Below, one piece after another: positions 8,505 through 18,698 of a DNA stretch of 64,000 bases. Location of the stretch: NCBI GenBank assembly GCA_027036775.1, contig JALWDS010000004.1, positions 1 through 64,000 of the forward strand. The letters are read 5' to 3'. The first letter of the stretch is position 1; every line of letters starts with the position of its first letter. The position numbers and the translations under genes were made by a program. Origin of the DNA: Archaeoglobaceae archaeon. Lineage in GTDB: Archaea > Halobacteriota > Archaeoglobi > Archaeoglobales > Archaeoglobaceae. The notes under the pieces were generated by a model, which saw nothing but the letters and a program-made list of their open reading frames with translations, was not told the origin of the DNA and made no database searches.

Positions 8505-9465
8505 TCTCTTCAAACCTTTCGACGGGCTTCCACTCCACCCTTTTGCCAATCAGGAACTTCACAACCGAGTATATAGCTGAAATCTGCAAAACCGTTGTGT
8601 GAACTGTCAAAGCAAAGAAACCCTTCAAACCTTCTTTTAAACCGAGCTTGTATGTCAGATAGGGAAGGGCGAGTATCAAAAGTGGTAGAAACGCTAAAAC
8701 CACGTACGTCAAGGTTAGGGAGGAAATCCAAGATGCTATGAAACCGAAGTTCCTCGTTCTCAATACATCTTTGAAGTATCTCCAAAGTTGTAGCCCTCCG
8801 TAATACCACCTGCTTCTCTGATTGAACGTATCTCTCCACCTCATAGGTGCCTGCTCTAAGAGTTTTCCTTCAACGAGCAGGGCTCTATATCCCAAGCAGT
8901 GCATCCTCGTTGCAAAGTCCGCATCCTCAGCTATAGCATTCTCCCTAAGCTTGTATTTACAAATCAAGTCGAACCTCAAAACCCCTATCAACCCGTTGAA
9001 CTGTTTGAACTTCGTCCTCTTCAGAAAGAAGTTTATTAGATAGTATTCCAGCCAGACGGCTTTGGAAGGTAGGTTAATGGGGTTGTAAACGTATCTCTTA
9101 GTAGAAGCTATGTATGCCTTTTCGTCATTCTCCAAAGCTTGAACGCAGTTTTTAACGAAGTCAACGCTCGGATTGGAATCGACGTCGAAAATAGCAACGT
9201 ATTTAGGATTGAAACCCTTTAAAAAGTTCAAACCGTCGTTTATCGCTCCAGCCCTCTTACCCCTGTTGTCGTTTCTGACCAAAACTTCCACGCCCCTCTT
9301 TCTCAACTCTTCGATCCTCTCATCCCTTGGATTCTTTCTATCCACCACATACACTATCTTCACATCGAAACCTTCCAAATCCAACCTTTTAATCCTCTCA
9401 ACAGACTTCAAAACCGTTTCAAGAGGTTCGAAGGGGGAGACGGGAATGAGTATAGCCACCTTCAT
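8497..9465 (-). CDS. Family 2 glycosyltransferase, membrane-associated
   Basis: 322 residues from the ATG at 9465, which overlaps the Cbf5 stop by 4 nt; a longer frame upstream lies inside Cbf5 and is not used. The N-terminal GT-A domain has VAILIPVSPFEP, the metal-binding FDVDSNPS (about 93-100), an EDADF acceptor region and a QRSRW motif typical of processive family 2 enzymes. Two or three hydrophobic segments follow (ASWISSLTLTYVVLAFLPLL and beyond). It probably transfers a sugar from a nucleotide donor to a lipid or polymer at the cytoplasmic membrane. Substrate unknown. Confidence 0.87.
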   Translation of the reverse strand: MKVAILIPVSPFEPLETVLKSVERIKRLDLEGFDVKIVYVVDRKNPRDERIEELRKRGVEVLVRNDNRGKRAGAINDGLNFLKGFNPKYVAIFDVDSNPSVDFVKNCVQALENDEKAYIASTKRYVYNPINLPSKAVWLEYYLINFFLKRTKFKQFNGLIGVLRFDLICKYKLRENAIAEDADFATRMHCLGYRALLVEGKLLEQAPMRWRDTFNQRSRWYYGGLQLWRYFKDVLRTRNFGFIASWISSLTLTYVVLAFLPLLILALPYLTYKLGLKEGLKGFFALTVHTTVLQISAIYSVVKFLIGKRVEWKPVERFEEIS

Positions 9466-10457
9466 GATTTCCAAGCTCTCGGATAGACTCCCCTCTCCAT
9501 TATGACCCTCGTAACCTCCACAACGACACCCCTGTTGGCCCTCAAAATCTCTTCCGCGTTCATCTTTGCGTTTCCCAATGCAACCAACTCCCCCTTCAAC
9601 GTAAATATTGCAACCCTCTTGCCCTTTTTGACGTTCTTTTCGATGTAGCAAACCCCTCTCGCAGTCAAATCCGCACCGTGGCAAATTGCATCGACAGCTG
9701 TGTCCTTTATTACGACCTTCGGTATGTCCGTAACGGCCAACTCCATTGGTTTAACTATCTGCCTCAGATACTTCTCCTCTCCCTCCTCCTTCCAGAAAAC
9801 GTAGGCGTCGAGCAAATCTTGGAGGGTGTAAGACATTTCTTCCGTGAAGATACCTGTTCTCGTCCTCCTGAGCTCCTGCATGTGTGCACCGCACCCCAGA
9901 ACTTCCCCTATGTCCGTGCAGAGCTTCCTTATGTATGTTCCAGCCTCTGTCGTTACCTTAAACAGAACGTCCCTCCCCTCTACTTCAAGAATTTCTATCT
10001 TCTTAACTTCCCTAACTCTCAAACGCTTTTTTACGGCAGATTTTAAAGGAGGTCTCTGATATATCTTCCCTTCGAACATCTTCATGACCCTCTCGACCTC
10101 CTCCCTCTTCACATCCCCGTGTAACCTCATCAAGCAAACGTATTCCTTCTCCGATCCCTGCAGTATCTGAACCAACTTGGTTGCATGCTCGATCATTATT
10201 GGTAAAACGCCAGTAACCCTCGGGTCCAAAGTTCCCGTATGTCCGGTTTTGTTTACCTCCAGTATCTTTCTGACCCATACCACAACCTCGTGACTGCTCG
10301 GCCCCATGGGTTTGTCTATGCAAACGAAACCTTTCCTTACGTAATCCTGAATTGGCCTTTTGAAGGGATTGCATCCATACTTCTCATTGGTTTCGCACTC
10401 CTCCTTAACGTAAAACCTATCTTCCTCCAGTTGCATCGCCGAGAATACACCGTTCAT
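9462..10457 (-). CDS. truB: tRNA/rRNA pseudouridine synthase Cbf5
   Basis: 331 residues, the catalytic subunit of archaeal H/ACA RNPs (with Nop10, Gar1 and L7Ae); it can also modify tRNA U55 alone. The catalytic motif GHTGTLDP spans 72-79 with nucleophile D78. AGTYIRKLCTDIGE is the conserved KxxI-type region, and a PUA domain occupies about 245-331 (GADLTARGV, GKRVAIFTLKGELVALG). It is the first gene of a two-gene unit with the glycosyltransferase. It starts back to back with orc1/cdc6, sharing a 54-bp AT-rich gap. Confidence 0.95.
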   Translation of the reverse strand: MNGVFSAMQLEEDRFYVKEECETNEKYGCNPFKRPIQDYVRKGFVCIDKPMGPSSHEVVVWVRKILEVNKTGHTGTLDPRVTGVLPIMIEHATKLVQILQGSEKEYVCLMRLHGDVKREEVERVMKMFEGKIYQRPPLKSAVKKRLRVREVKKIEILEVEGRDVLFKVTTEAGTYIRKLCTDIGEVLGCGAHMQELRRTRTGIFTEEMSYTLQDLLDAYVFWKEEGEEKYLRQIVKPMELAVTDIPKVVIKDTAVDAICHGADLTARGVCYIEKNVKKGKRVAIFTLKGELVALGNAKMNAEEILRANRGVVVEVTRVIMERGVYPRAWKS

Positions 10458-10511
10458 ATTTAAATCGTTTCGGAACTCTTATATTGCTCTTAACTCTAAT
10501 TACACAATACC

Positions 10512-11747
10512 ATGAACATCTTTGAAAGAATAATATCATCGAGTAAAATATTCAAGAACAGAGACGTTTTAAGACATACCTATACTCCAGATGAGTTGCC
10601 CCACAGAGATGAACAAATAAATGCCCTTGCAACTATTTTGGCTCCCGCTTTAAAATACGAAACCCCCTCAAACGTTTTAATTTATGGCAAGACTGGAACG
10701 GGTAAAACTGCAACTGTAAAGTTTGTAGCGAGACAACTTGAGGAGATGAGTTCAAAAATGGGTGTTAGGTGTTTAGTCCATTATATGAACTGTGAGCTTA
10801 TAGATACACAGTATAGGGTCTTTGCATCCATAGCAAACGCATTAGGAAGGAGTATACCGATGACTGGATTGCCAACGGATTACGTTTACGAGGAGATGAA
10901 AAAGGCTTTGGATTCGAAAAAACAAGTTGTAATAATCGTTTTGGATGAAATAGATAAACTCGTTAAGAAGGGGGATGAGGCTCTCTACAACTTAACCCGA
11001 ATAAACTCCGAACTCGTCAACGCCAAAGTAAGTATAATAGGGATTTCAAACGATCTAAAGTTTAAGAGCTTTCTCGATCCAAGGGTTTTGAGCTCTTTAA
11101 GCGAGGAGGAGATAGTCTTTCCCCCCTACAATGCTGAGCAGTTAAAGGACATACTGGAGCAAAGGGCAAGACTTGCCTTTCACGAGGGTGTTTTGGACGA
11201 GGACGTGATACCGTATTGTTCAGCTTTAGCCGCTCAAGAGCATGGAGATGCCAGAAAGGCCTTGGATTTGCTGAGAACGAGTGGCGAAATTGCGGAGAGG
11301 GAAGGAAGTGATAGGGTAACCAAAGAGCATGTGAAAAAGGCGGTAAAGAAGATAGAGAGCGATCAAATAGCAGAAACGGTTAGAACCCTCCCAACTCACA
11401 GCAAGGTTTTACTGTTCGGTATGATTGTCTTAACAGAATCCGGTTACAGAAAGTTTACGACTGGCGAAGTTTACGCGATATACAGAAACCTCTGCAAAAG
11501 GATTGGCTTGGATGCCCTGACTCAAAGGAGAATTAGCGATTTGATTTCGGAGTTGGACATGTTGGGCATAATAAACTCCATAGTTATTTCCAAGGGTAGA
11601 TACGGCAGAACGAGGGAGATAAGGTTGGACATGCCAGTTGACGACATAAAATCGGTTCTGCTTGAAGATTACAGGTTGGAAAACCTCTCGAAGTTCGAGA
11701 GGGATTTGAAGAACCTTGTAACACTCGATTCATTCGGTGAGGTTTGA
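10512..11747 (+). CDS. cdc6: Orc1/Cdc6 replication initiator
   Basis: 411-residue AAA+ ATPase that binds origin DNA and loads MCM. Walker A is GKTGTGKT (59-66) and Walker B is LDEID (144-148). The sensor region is GISNDLKF, and a C-terminal winged-helix domain covers about 310-411. Archaeal origins often lie next to this gene, but the gap before it is only 54 bp and the one after it 34 bp, and I see no ORB-like repeat or AT-rich unwinding element there, so the origin this paralog serves is probably elsewhere. Confidence 0.95.
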   Translation: MNIFERIISSSKIFKNRDVLRHTYTPDELPHRDEQINALATILAPALKYETPSNVLIYGKTGTGKTATVKFVARQLEEMSSKMGVRCLVHYMNCELIDTQYRVFASIANALGRSIPMTGLPTDYVYEEMKKALDSKKQVVIIVLDEIDKLVKKGDEALYNLTRINSELVNAKVSIIGISNDLKFKSFLDPRVLSSLSEEEIVFPPYNAEQLKDILEQRARLAFHEGVLDEDVIPYCSALAAQEHGDARKALDLLRTSGEIAEREGSDRVTKEHVKKAVKKIESDQIAETVRTLPTHSKVLLFGMIVLTESGYRKFTTGEVYAIYRNLCKRIGLDALTQRRISDLISELDMLGIINSIVISKGRYGRTREIRLDMPVDDIKSVLLEDYRLENLSKFERDLKNLVTLDSFGEV

Positions 11748-11781
11748 GAAACATTAATAATCTCATCACGGTTCTTCCAAC

Positions 11782-12495
11782 GTGGCTTACGGTAGGATTC
11801 TTTATAGAGGTGAGATTTACGAGGGATTCTTTGAGATAGATGGGGGTAGGGTTGTAATAGATGGCTACGAGATTGAAGATTACAAGTTTCTCCCGCCCGT
11901 GAAACCTTCCAAGATAATCTGCGTAGGCTTAAACTATTTGGATCACGCCAAGGAACTGAACATGGAAATTCCCGAAGAGCCTGTGATATTTCTGAAACCC
12001 CCTTCAGCGTTGATAGGTCATGAAGATACTATAATTTTGCCAAATGTTTCCAAGAGGGTAGATTACGAGGGGGAGATTGCGGTAGTGATAAAGAGGAGGT
12101 GCAAAAACGTTAGTAAAGATGATGCCTTGGATTACGTATTGGGATACACCTGCTTCAACGACGTTACCGCAAGGGACTTGCAGAGTAAGGATGGACAGTG
12201 GACGAGGTCAAAGAGCTTCGACACCTTCGCCCCTCTTGGCCCCTACGTAGTTACAGAAATTCCAGAAGTTTTAAAGATCGAAACGAGGTTGAACGGTAAA
12301 GTTGTTCAAAAATCTGATACGTCGAACTTGATATTCGACATCCCAACTTTAATTGAATTCGTTTCAAGCATAATGACTTTGGAGAGGGGCGATGTTATAG
12401 CCACTGGAACTCCTTCAGGTGTTGGAACTCTTAAAAGAGGGGATGTTGTTGAAATAGATGTTAACGGTTTGGTGTTGAGGAACTACGTGAGGTGA
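11782..12495 (+). CDS. Fumarylacetoacetate hydrolase family protein
   Basis: 237 residues, GTG start. The FAH fold is marked by [12 protein letters not shown], the metal ligands in [24 protein letters not shown], and the C-terminal [13 protein letters not shown]. Members cleave or isomerise beta-diketo acids, e.g. oxaloacetate decarboxylation, acylpyruvate hydrolysis, or aromatic degradation steps. No aromatic pathway genes are adjacent, so the substrate is open. The stop overlaps the ribosome-binding site of valS, so the two are probably cotranscribed. Confidence 0.88.
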   Translation: MAYGRILYRGEIYEGFFEIDGGRVVIDGYEIEDYKFLPPVKPSKIICVGLNYLDHAKELNMEIPEEPVIFLKPPSALIGHEDTIILPNVSKRVDYEGEIAVVIKRRCKNVSKDDALDYVLGYTCFNDVTARDLQSKDGQWTRSKSFDTFAPLGPYVVTEIPEVLKIETRLNGKVVQKSDTSNLIFDIPTLIEFVSSIMTLERGDVIATGTPSGVGTLKRGDVVEIDVNGLVLRNYVR

Positions 12496-12500
12496 TGCTA

Positions 12501-15095
12501 ATGGAGAAGGAATATAACGCTAAGGCAGTTGAGGAGAAGTGGTTGAAGCTTTGGGATGAAGGCATGTATCACTTCGATTGGAACTCTAAAAAACCGCACT
12601 ACATAATAGACACACCTCCACCCTACCCAACTGGCTCTTTCCACTTGGGTAACGCCTTGAACTGGTGCTACATAGACTTCATTGCGAGATACAAGAGGAT
12701 GAAGGGTTACGAGGTGATGTTCCCTCAGGGTTGGGACTGTCACGGGTTGCCTACAGAAGTTAAGGTCGAGGAGATTTACGGAATCAGTAAGAACGACGTT
12801 CCGAGGGAGGAGTTCAGAAGGCTCTGTAGGGAATTTACGATGAAGAACATAGAGAAAATGAGAAGCACTATGAAGAGACTCGGCTTTAGCATAGACTGGA
12901 GTAAGGAGTACATAACGATGCTTCCCGAATACTACTCAAAAACTCAGCTTTCCTTCGTTAGAATGTATAAAAAGGGCTTGATATACAAGGACTACCATCC
13001 CGTCGTGTTTTGTCCGAGATGTCAAACGACCATAGCTTTGGCGGAAATCGAGTATAGGAAGGGTAAAACCAAGTTGAACTACATAAGGTTCGGTGAAGAC
13101 GTTGTAATAGCGACGACGAGACCGGAACTTATTCCGGCATGCGTTGCAATTGCTGTCCATCCCGAAGATGAGAGGCACAAGCACTTGGTCGGTAAAGAGG
13201 TTGAGGTTCCCCTCTTCAACTACAAGGTTCCAATAATAGCTGACGAGGATGTCGATCCAAACTTTGGAACTGGTATAGTGATGATCTGCACCTTCGGAGA
13301 TAAACAGGATGTCAGGTGGTGGAAGAAACACAACCTACCTCTAAGGGCCGTTTTGAACAAAGATGGGAGGTTGAACGATTTGGCCGGTAAATACAAGGGT
13401 TTGACAACGAGAGAGGCGAGGGAAAAGATTTTGGAGGATTTAGAAAGAGAAGGAAGGTTGATAAAGCAGGAGGAGATAGAGCAGAACGTCGGAGTCTGTT
13501 GGAGATGCAAAACTCCAGTTGAGATAATAGCGGAAAATCAGTGGTTCGTTAAGGTTGAAAAGGAGAAGATAATCGAGAATGCGAAGAGGATAAAGTGGGT
13601 TCCTGAGCATATGCTCCAAAGGTTGATAGACTGGGTTGAATCGATGGAGTGGGACTGGGTTATAAGCAGGCAGAGGATTTTCGCAACTCCAATTCCAGTC
13701 TGGTATTGCAAGAACTGCGGGGAGATAATCGTTGCAGAGGAGGAGTGGTTACCTGTCGATCCTACGAAGGACAAACCTAAGAAACCGTGTCCAAAGTGCG
13801 GTGGCAACGATTTTGAAGGCGAAACCGATGTTTTGGACACTTGGATGGATTCATCTATAACACCGCTCGTGATATGCGGATGGCCTGATTTGAAGGAGTA
13901 TCCCACCCATTTACGACCTCAGGGACACGACATAATTAGGACTTGGGCGTTCTACACGATTTTGAGGTCTTTGGCTTTGGTTGGAGATATTCCTTGGTAT
14001 GAGATAGTCGTAAACGGGATGGTTTTAGGTGAGGATGGGAGAAAGATGAGCAAGAGCTTGGGCAACGTCATTTCACCCGAGGAGATAGTTGAGAGTTATG
14101 GAGCGGATGCGTTAAGGCAGTGGGTTGCGACTGGAGTTATAGGAGAAGATGTCGCTTTCAGCTGGAAGGAGATAAAATCTGCCTACAGATTCGAGCAGAA
14201 GTTCTGGAGCATAGTGAGGTTTGCAACCCTTCACTTGAGGGAAAAGCCAGAGTTTAAAGCTGAACTGTTGAGAGATGCGGACAGATGGATTCTATCGAAG
14301 TTGATGAGGCTTGTGAGGGACGTTGATAGATACATGGGTGAATACAGATTCGATAAAGCATTGAAGGCCATAAGGAGCTTCACTTGGTATGAGTTTGCCG
14401 ACAACTACCTCGAAATCGTGAAAAACAGGTTATACTCTGGAAGTGAAGAGGAGAAAATTCCAGCGAGATTTACGATATACAAGGTAGTTGAAACGTTGAT
14501 CAGACTTTTGGCTCCAATAACACCCTTCTTGGCTGAGGAGTGCTGGCAGAGGTTACACGAAGCTATGGGTGTTAAAGTTAACAGCGTTCACGTGCAGAGT
14601 TATCCAGAGGTGGATGAAAGCTTGATAGATGCTGAGGCTGAAAGGAGGGGTGAACTAATAAAGGAAATTGTAATTGCGGTGAGGAGGTTCAAACACGATA
14701 GGGGTTTGGCTTTAAACGCTCCGTTAAAGTCCGTTAAGGTGTTCGTTCCCATCGAAATAGATACGAGAGACGTATCTGGTGCTTTGAACTCCAAGGTTGA
14801 AATTCTGAAGGATATGCCGAACGTAGAGGTGAGGGTGAAGAGATTAAAGCCTAAGTTTGGGATAATAGGCCCGATGTTCAAAGGTAAGGCTAAAGAGGTG
14901 GTTAAGGCTGTTGAGGAACTGAGCGATGAAGACAAGCTGAAGCTCTTCGAGGGTAAAACGGTTGTTGTTAGCGTAGACGGTAGTGAAATAGAGGTTAAAC
15001 CGGAGTGGTTCGATCTCGAAATAGAGAAGTTCGTTAGGGGTGAGAACGTTGAGGTTTTGGAAACCGCAAATACGGTAATTCTCGTTGAGGTTTAA
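12501..15095 (+). CDS. valS: Valyl-tRNA synthetase
   Basis: Class I synthetase of 864 residues. HIGH-type motif [18 protein letters not shown] motif [10 protein letters not shown], and an editing domain in the insertion ([15 protein letters not shown]). Cysteine pairs in CPRCQ, CWRCK, CKNCG and CPKCG look like zinc knuckles. The C-terminal anticodon-binding domain is typical. I chose ATG 12501 because GAGGTGA at 12489-12495 sits 5 nt before it; GTG 12492 and ATG 12495 are possible but lie inside the Shine-Dalgarno and overlap the previous stop. Confidence 0.96.
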   Translation: MEKEYNAKAVEEKWLKLWDEGMYHFDWNSKKPHYIIDTPPPYPTGSFHLGNALNWCYIDFIARYKRMKGYEVMFPQGWDCHGLPTEVKVEEIYGISKNDVPREEFRRLCREFTMKNIEKMRSTMKRLGFSIDWSKEYITMLPEYYSKTQLSFVRMYKKGLIYKDYHPVVFCPRCQTTIALAEIEYRKGKTKLNYIRFGEDVVIATTRPELIPACVAIAVHPEDERHKHLVGKEVEVPLFNYKVPIIADEDVDPNFGTGIVMICTFGDKQDVRWWKKHNLPLRAVLNKDGRLNDLAGKYKGLTTREAREKILEDLEREGRLIKQEEIEQNVGVCWRCKTPVEIIAENQWFVKVEKEKIIENAKRIKWVPEHMLQRLIDWVESMEWDWVISRQRIFATPIPVWYCKNCGEIIVAEEEWLPVDPTKDKPKKPCPKCGGNDFEGETDVLDTWMDSSITPLVICGWPDLKEYPTHLRPQGHDIIRTWAFYTILRSLALVGDIPWYEIVVNGMVLGEDGRKMSKSLGNVISPEEIVESYGADALRQWVATGVIGEDVAFSWKEIKSAYRFEQKFWSIVRFATLHLREKPEFKAELLRDADRWILSKLMRLVRDVDRYMGEYRFDKALKAIRSFTWYEFADNYLEIVKNRLYSGSEEEKIPARFTIYKVVETLIRLLAPITPFLAEECWQRLHEAMGVKVNSVHVQSYPEVDESLIDAEAERRGELIKEIVIAVRRFKHDRGLALNAPLKSVKVFVPIEIDTRDVSGALNSKVEILKDMPNVEVRVKRLKPKFGIIGPMFKGKAKEVVKAVEELSDEDKLKLFEGKTVVVSVDGSEIEVKPEWFDLEIEKFVRGENVEVLETANTVILVEV

Positions 15096-15121
15096 ATTTT
15101 TTAACAGACAAACTCAACTTA

Positions 15122-15180
15122 ATGCGATGATGAAGAGTGCGGGTTCTGATTTGTGATGAAGAACTGACGGACTGAAAACT
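15122..15180 (+). ncRNA. C/D box guide sRNA 1
   Basis: All four boxes are present in order with archaeal spacing: C box ATGATGA (15127-15133), 12-nt guide AGAGTGCGGGTT, D' box CTGA (15146-15149), C' box GTGATGA (15153-15159), 12-nt guide AGAACTGACGGA, D box CTGA (15172-15175). Such RNAs direct fibrillarin/Nop5/L7Ae to 2'-O-methylate rRNA or tRNA opposite the fifth base upstream of D or D'. A TATA-like tttaaat near 15092-15098, overlapping the valS stop, would place the start about 25-30 nt downstream. Targets were not searched. The 3' end runs into the thi4 promoter. Confidence 0.88.
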
Positions 15181-15205
15181 TATTTACCCCCTATCAATTT
15201 TCACC

Positions 15206-15964
15206 ATGGAAGCCGAAATTACAAAGGTTATAGTTGAGAGTGCAATGGAGGACTGGATAAACTACGGGGAATGCGATGTGGTGGTTGTTGGAGCTGGCCC
15301 CTCTGGTTTGACGTCCGCAAGGTATTTAGCTGAAAAAGGCCTAAAGACGCTCGTTTTGGAGAGAAGGTTGAGCTTCGGTGGCGGAATCGGCGGAGGAGGA
15401 ATGCTTTTCCATAAGGTCGTCTTTGAGAAGGAGCTTAGAGATTTTTTGGACGATCTTGGAATGAGGTATAAAGAGAGAGGGGGACTTTTGGTTGGAGATG
15501 CGTCCGAATTCATGGCCAAGTTGGCAGTTAAGTGCATAGACGCTGGAGCGAAGATAATTCATGGAGTCAGCGTTGAGGATGTGATATTCAGGGAAAATCC
15601 TTTGAGGGTTTGCGGTGTTTGCATTCAGTGGAGTGCTGTGGAGTTGGCAAATCTACATGTCGATCCACTCTTCATAAAATCTAAAGCGGTTATAGATGCC
15701 ACCGGTCACGATGCGGAAGTTTTGAGAGTCGCTTCGAGGAAGATTCCGTTAAATTTGGAGATGAAAGGTGAGAGATCCGCATACAGCGAAGTGGCGGAGA
15801 AGGTCATAGTCGAAAAGACAGGTAAGGTTGTAGATGGATTGTATGCAACTGGTATGGCAGTCGCATCTCTTCACAATCTTCCAAGAATGGGTCCCATCTT
15901 TGGAGGGATGATCTTAAGTGGGATTAAAGTAGCTGAAATCGTTGCCGACGATCTTCTCAAATAG
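15206..15964 (+). CDS. thi4: Thiamine thiazole synthase, Thi4 family
   Basis: 252 residues. FAD/NAD Rossmann motif GAGPSG (29-34), the glycine-rich [10 protein letters not shown], the C-terminal [24 protein letters not shown] and other family landmarks are intact. At the sulfur-donor position where yeast Thi4 uses a sacrificial Cys, this protein has His151 (NLHVDPLF), as in archaeal homologs that use free sulfide catalytically. It makes the thiazole moiety of thiamine from NAD, glycine and sulfide. Some archaeal relatives were named ribose-1,5-bisphosphate isomerase, so annotation varies. Confidence 0.92.
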   Translation: MEAEITKVIVESAMEDWINYGECDVVVVGAGPSGLTSARYLAEKGLKTLVLERRLSFGGGIGGGGMLFHKVVFEKELRDFLDDLGMRYKERGGLLVGDASEFMAKLAVKCIDAGAKIIHGVSVEDVIFRENPLRVCGVCIQWSAVELANLHVDPLFIKSKAVIDATGHDAEVLRVASRKIPLNLEMKGERSAYSEVAEKVIVEKTGKVVDGLYATGMAVASLHNLPRMGPIFGGMILSGIKVAEIVADDLLK

Positions 15965-16016
15965 TTTTTGTAAGCGGACGAAATTTATATATTCCCTCCC
16001 GAAGTTCTTACTTAGA

Positions 16017-17240
16017 ATGACCGTGATACAGTTCCTCGGAGGATGCAGGGAAGTGGGAAGGTCCGCCATATTAGTTGACACTGTAATGCTCGACTACGGC
16101 TTAAAGCCTTCAAATCCTCCAGAATTTCCAATGAACGGCGTAACTCCGAAATCTGTCATTATATCTCACGCCCACTTGGATCACGTGGGTGTAGCCCCCA
16201 ACCTCGTCGATTACGATCCGAAAATCTACATGACCCCACCCACTCTCGATCTTTCCGATGTTTTACTGAAGGACTCCATGAAGGTAATGAGAAATCCACC
16301 CTACACTATAAGGCAGTTCAGACAGTTCGAAAGCAACGTGATAGAAGTCGATTACGAAGAACCATTCTACGTTGACGGTTGGGAAGTTACACTCTTCAAC
16401 GCTGGACACATCCCGGGAAGTGCAAGTGTTCATTTGAGCAAGGACGTGAACATCCTATACACCGGCGACATAAAGCTTGAGGAAACCAGACTGTTAGAGT
16501 CAGCCTACACCGATTTCCCAGAAGTTGATGTTTTGATTGTGGAAAGCACATACTTCGGAATAGAGCATCCGGACAGAAAGGAGCTTGAAAAAGCCTTTGT
16601 TGAGTCCATACTCGAAACCTTGGACAACAAGGGTCATGCGATAATCCCAGCGTTTGCGGTGGGAAGAACTCAAGAGGTGCTCATGATACTCGAAAGGTAT
16701 GGCATAACACCCTACGTCGATGGAATGGGTAGGGACGTTTGCTCCTTGATAGAGAGGTATCCGGACTACATAAAGAGCGTTAAGGCCTTGAGGAGGGCTA
16801 TTAAGAATGCAATACCAGTTGAGAGGGGAATGAGGGAGAGAATTCTTGAAGAACCGAGCGTAATAGTGACTACAGCGGGAATGCTAAACGGAGGCCCGGC
16901 CCTTTACTACATATCGAAGCTCTACAACGACGAGAAGTCCAAGATACTGCTGACAGGTTATCAGGTTGAAGGAACAAACGGACACATGGCTTTGAACAAC
17001 GGAATCATCGATTTGGGTAACAGAATCGTAAAGCTCAAGATGAAGGTTGAACAATACGACTTCTCAGCCCATGCGGACGATAAACAGCTCAAGGAGTTGG
17101 TCAAGAAGGTCGTTGATAGGGGAGCTGAGGTAGTATTTACTGTTCACGGTGAGGATTGCGAGAGCTTTGCCAACTGGATAAGAGAGAACTTGGGTGTTAA
17201 CGCATACGCACCTAAAAATGGAGAAATCTTCGTCATTTAA
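16017..17240 (+). CDS. Beta-CASP metallo-beta-lactamase ribonuclease
   Basis: 407 residues from ATG 16017; the frame is open further upstream but overlaps thi4, and an AT-rich element aaatttatatatt about 30 bp before the ATG fits a TATA box with a very short leader. Metallo-beta-lactamase motif 2 is HAHLDH (51-56), motif 3 NAGHIPGSASVH, motif 4 YTGDIK, and beta-CASP motifs IVTTAGMLNGG and DFSAHADD follow. The family covers archaeal CPSF/RNase J-like nucleases in RNA processing. It has no N-terminal KH domains, unlike aCPSF1, so it is closer to the aCPSF2 type. Confidence 0.9.
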   Translation: MTVIQFLGGCREVGRSAILVDTVMLDYGLKPSNPPEFPMNGVTPKSVIISHAHLDHVGVAPNLVDYDPKIYMTPPTLDLSDVLLKDSMKVMRNPPYTIRQFRQFESNVIEVDYEEPFYVDGWEVTLFNAGHIPGSASVHLSKDVNILYTGDIKLEETRLLESAYTDFPEVDVLIVESTYFGIEHPDRKELEKAFVESILETLDNKGHAIIPAFAVGRTQEVLMILERYGITPYVDGMGRDVCSLIERYPDYIKSVKALRRAIKNAIPVERGMRERILEEPSVIVTTAGMLNGGPALYYISKLYNDEKSKILLTGYQVEGTNGHMALNNGIIDLGNRIVKLKMKVEQYDFSAHADDKQLKELVKKVVDRGAEVVFTVHGEDCESFANWIRENLGVNAYAPKNGEIFVI

Positions 17241-18667
17241 AGGGGTTTCACATCCACAACAACCTTTTCCCCGTCAACTTCAACCTCGAACTTACCCTCA
17301 ACCTTCCCGAATATAGGCATAGGCTCTTCCTTCGTTTCTCCCTTCAAGAACTTAAGACCAACTTGGGGGAACAATGCGTATATCAGCACGTCTTCATCGC
17401 TCGGATTTTCAAATCCCCTCTCGATTAGCTCTTGCCTCCTCTTCTCAAACTCCGGCTCCAACAAATCTGCTGGTCTGCAATCGATCGGTTTTTCGTCACC
17501 CAAAATCTTCTTCCTGATCTCCTCCCTTATCGGTGCTGGAGTCCTTCCATACATCCCCTTAACCAAATCCCTCGTCTCCTTTGTAACAACTTTATATCTC
17601 TCTCCAGTTATGACGTTCAAAACCGCCTGAACACCGACTATCTGACTTGTGGGAGTTACCAATGGGACGTAGCCCAAATCCTCTCTAACCCTTGGAACCT
17701 CCTTCAAAACATCTTGCAGTTTATCTAAAGCGTTGTATTCCTTGAGCTGTGCTATAAGGTTTGAGAACATCCCCCCAGGAATTTGGTAAACCAAAACGTT
17801 CGTGTCTGGAATTGTGGAACGCCAGTCTATGTATCCCTGATACTTCTCTCTAACCTTCATGAAGTATTCTCTGACTTCGAGAAGAACGTCAAGCTTCACT
17901 CCCGTTTTGTAACCCAACTCCTCCAAGGCGTAAACCATCGTTTCCGTCGGAGGATGGGAAGTTCCCAAGCTCAATGGAGATATTACGGTATCTATCATCT
18001 TCGCTCCAGCCTCAACGGCCTTGAGTAATGACATGGATGCCATTCCACTCGTGTAGTGGGAGTGGACGTCTATTGGCAATCCAACTTCCTTCTTCAGCTC
18101 CCTAACCAATGTGTAAGCCATCTTCGGTGATAGTAATCCGGCCATGTCCTTTATGCATATCGAATCAACCTCTAAAACCGCCAACTCGTTCGCAATCTCA
18201 ACGTATCTCTCTATCGTATGAACGGGACTTATGGTGTAGCATATCGTCCCTTGAACGTGAGCATCGCACTTCTTTGCGGTCTTTATGGATGTCACAAGAT
18301 TCCTCACGTCGTTCAAAGCGTCGAATATTCTAAAAACGTCCATTCCGTATTCAGCGGTTTTTTTAACGAACTTTTCAACTACGTCGTCCGGATAATGTCT
18401 GTAACCCACAAGGTTCTGACCTCTTAGTAGCATCGAAATTAGGGAGTTCTTTAACCTCTTCCTTATCTCCCTCAACCTCTCCCAAGGGTTTTCGTTGAGG
18501 TAGCGGATGCAAGAATCGAAAGTAGCACCGCCCCAAACCTCGAAGCAGTATATTCCGGACTGATCGAAGGTTTCGAGTATTGGAACTATGTCCCTCAACC
18601 TCAACCTCGTGGCCATCAGCGATTGGTGTGCGTCCCTCAAACTCAGATCGACTATCTTAACCTTCAT
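17237..18667 (-). CDS. pycB: Pyruvate/oxaloacetate carboxyltransferase subunit (PycB-like), no biotin domain
   Basis: 476 residues. The DRE-TIM barrel carboxyltransferase domain is clear: SLRDAHQSLMATRLR, EVWGGATFDSCIRYL, IDVHSHYTSGMA and GGMFSNL. The conserved carboxylase C-terminal domain follows to about 440. Full-length PycB/OadA proteins continue into a biotin carrier domain with an AMKM lysine; here the protein stops after a short beta segment (KFEVEVDGEKVVVDVKPL), so biotin must sit on another polypeptide. It takes part in pyruvate carboxylation or oxaloacetate decarboxylation, feeding C4 acids. It is convergent with the beta-CASP gene (4-nt overlap). Confidence 0.9.
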   Translation of the reverse strand: MKVKIVDLSLRDAHQSLMATRLRLRDIVPILETFDQSGIYCFEVWGGATFDSCIRYLNENPWERLREIRKRLKNSLISMLLRGQNLVGYRHYPDDVVEKFVKKTAEYGMDVFRIFDALNDVRNLVTSIKTAKKCDAHVQGTICYTISPVHTIERYVEIANELAVLEVDSICIKDMAGLLSPKMAYTLVRELKKEVGLPIDVHSHYTSGMASMSLLKAVEAGAKMIDTVISPLSLGTSHPPTETMVYALEELGYKTGVKLDVLLEVREYFMKVREKYQGYIDWRSTIPDTNVLVYQIPGGMFSNLIAQLKEYNALDKLQDVLKEVPRVREDLGYVPLVTPTSQIVGVQAVLNVITGERYKVVTKETRDLVKGMYGRTPAPIREEIRKKILGDEKPIDCRPADLLEPEFEKRRQELIERGFENPSDEDVLIYALFPQVGLKFLKGETKEEPMPIFGKVEGKFEVEVDGEKVVVDVKPL

Positions 18668-18698
18668 CGGAGCATATGTGAAGCGATAATATAAAAAG

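Noticed and set aside
9466-9684. 73-residue N-terminal extension of the glycosyltransferase
   Set aside because: It lies inside Cbf5 in another frame, lacks family similarity, and the ATG at 9465 gives the normal GT2 start.
10458-10511. Possible replication origin next to orc1/cdc6
   Set aside because: The gap is only 54 bp, shows no ORB-like repeats, and just fits two divergent promoters.
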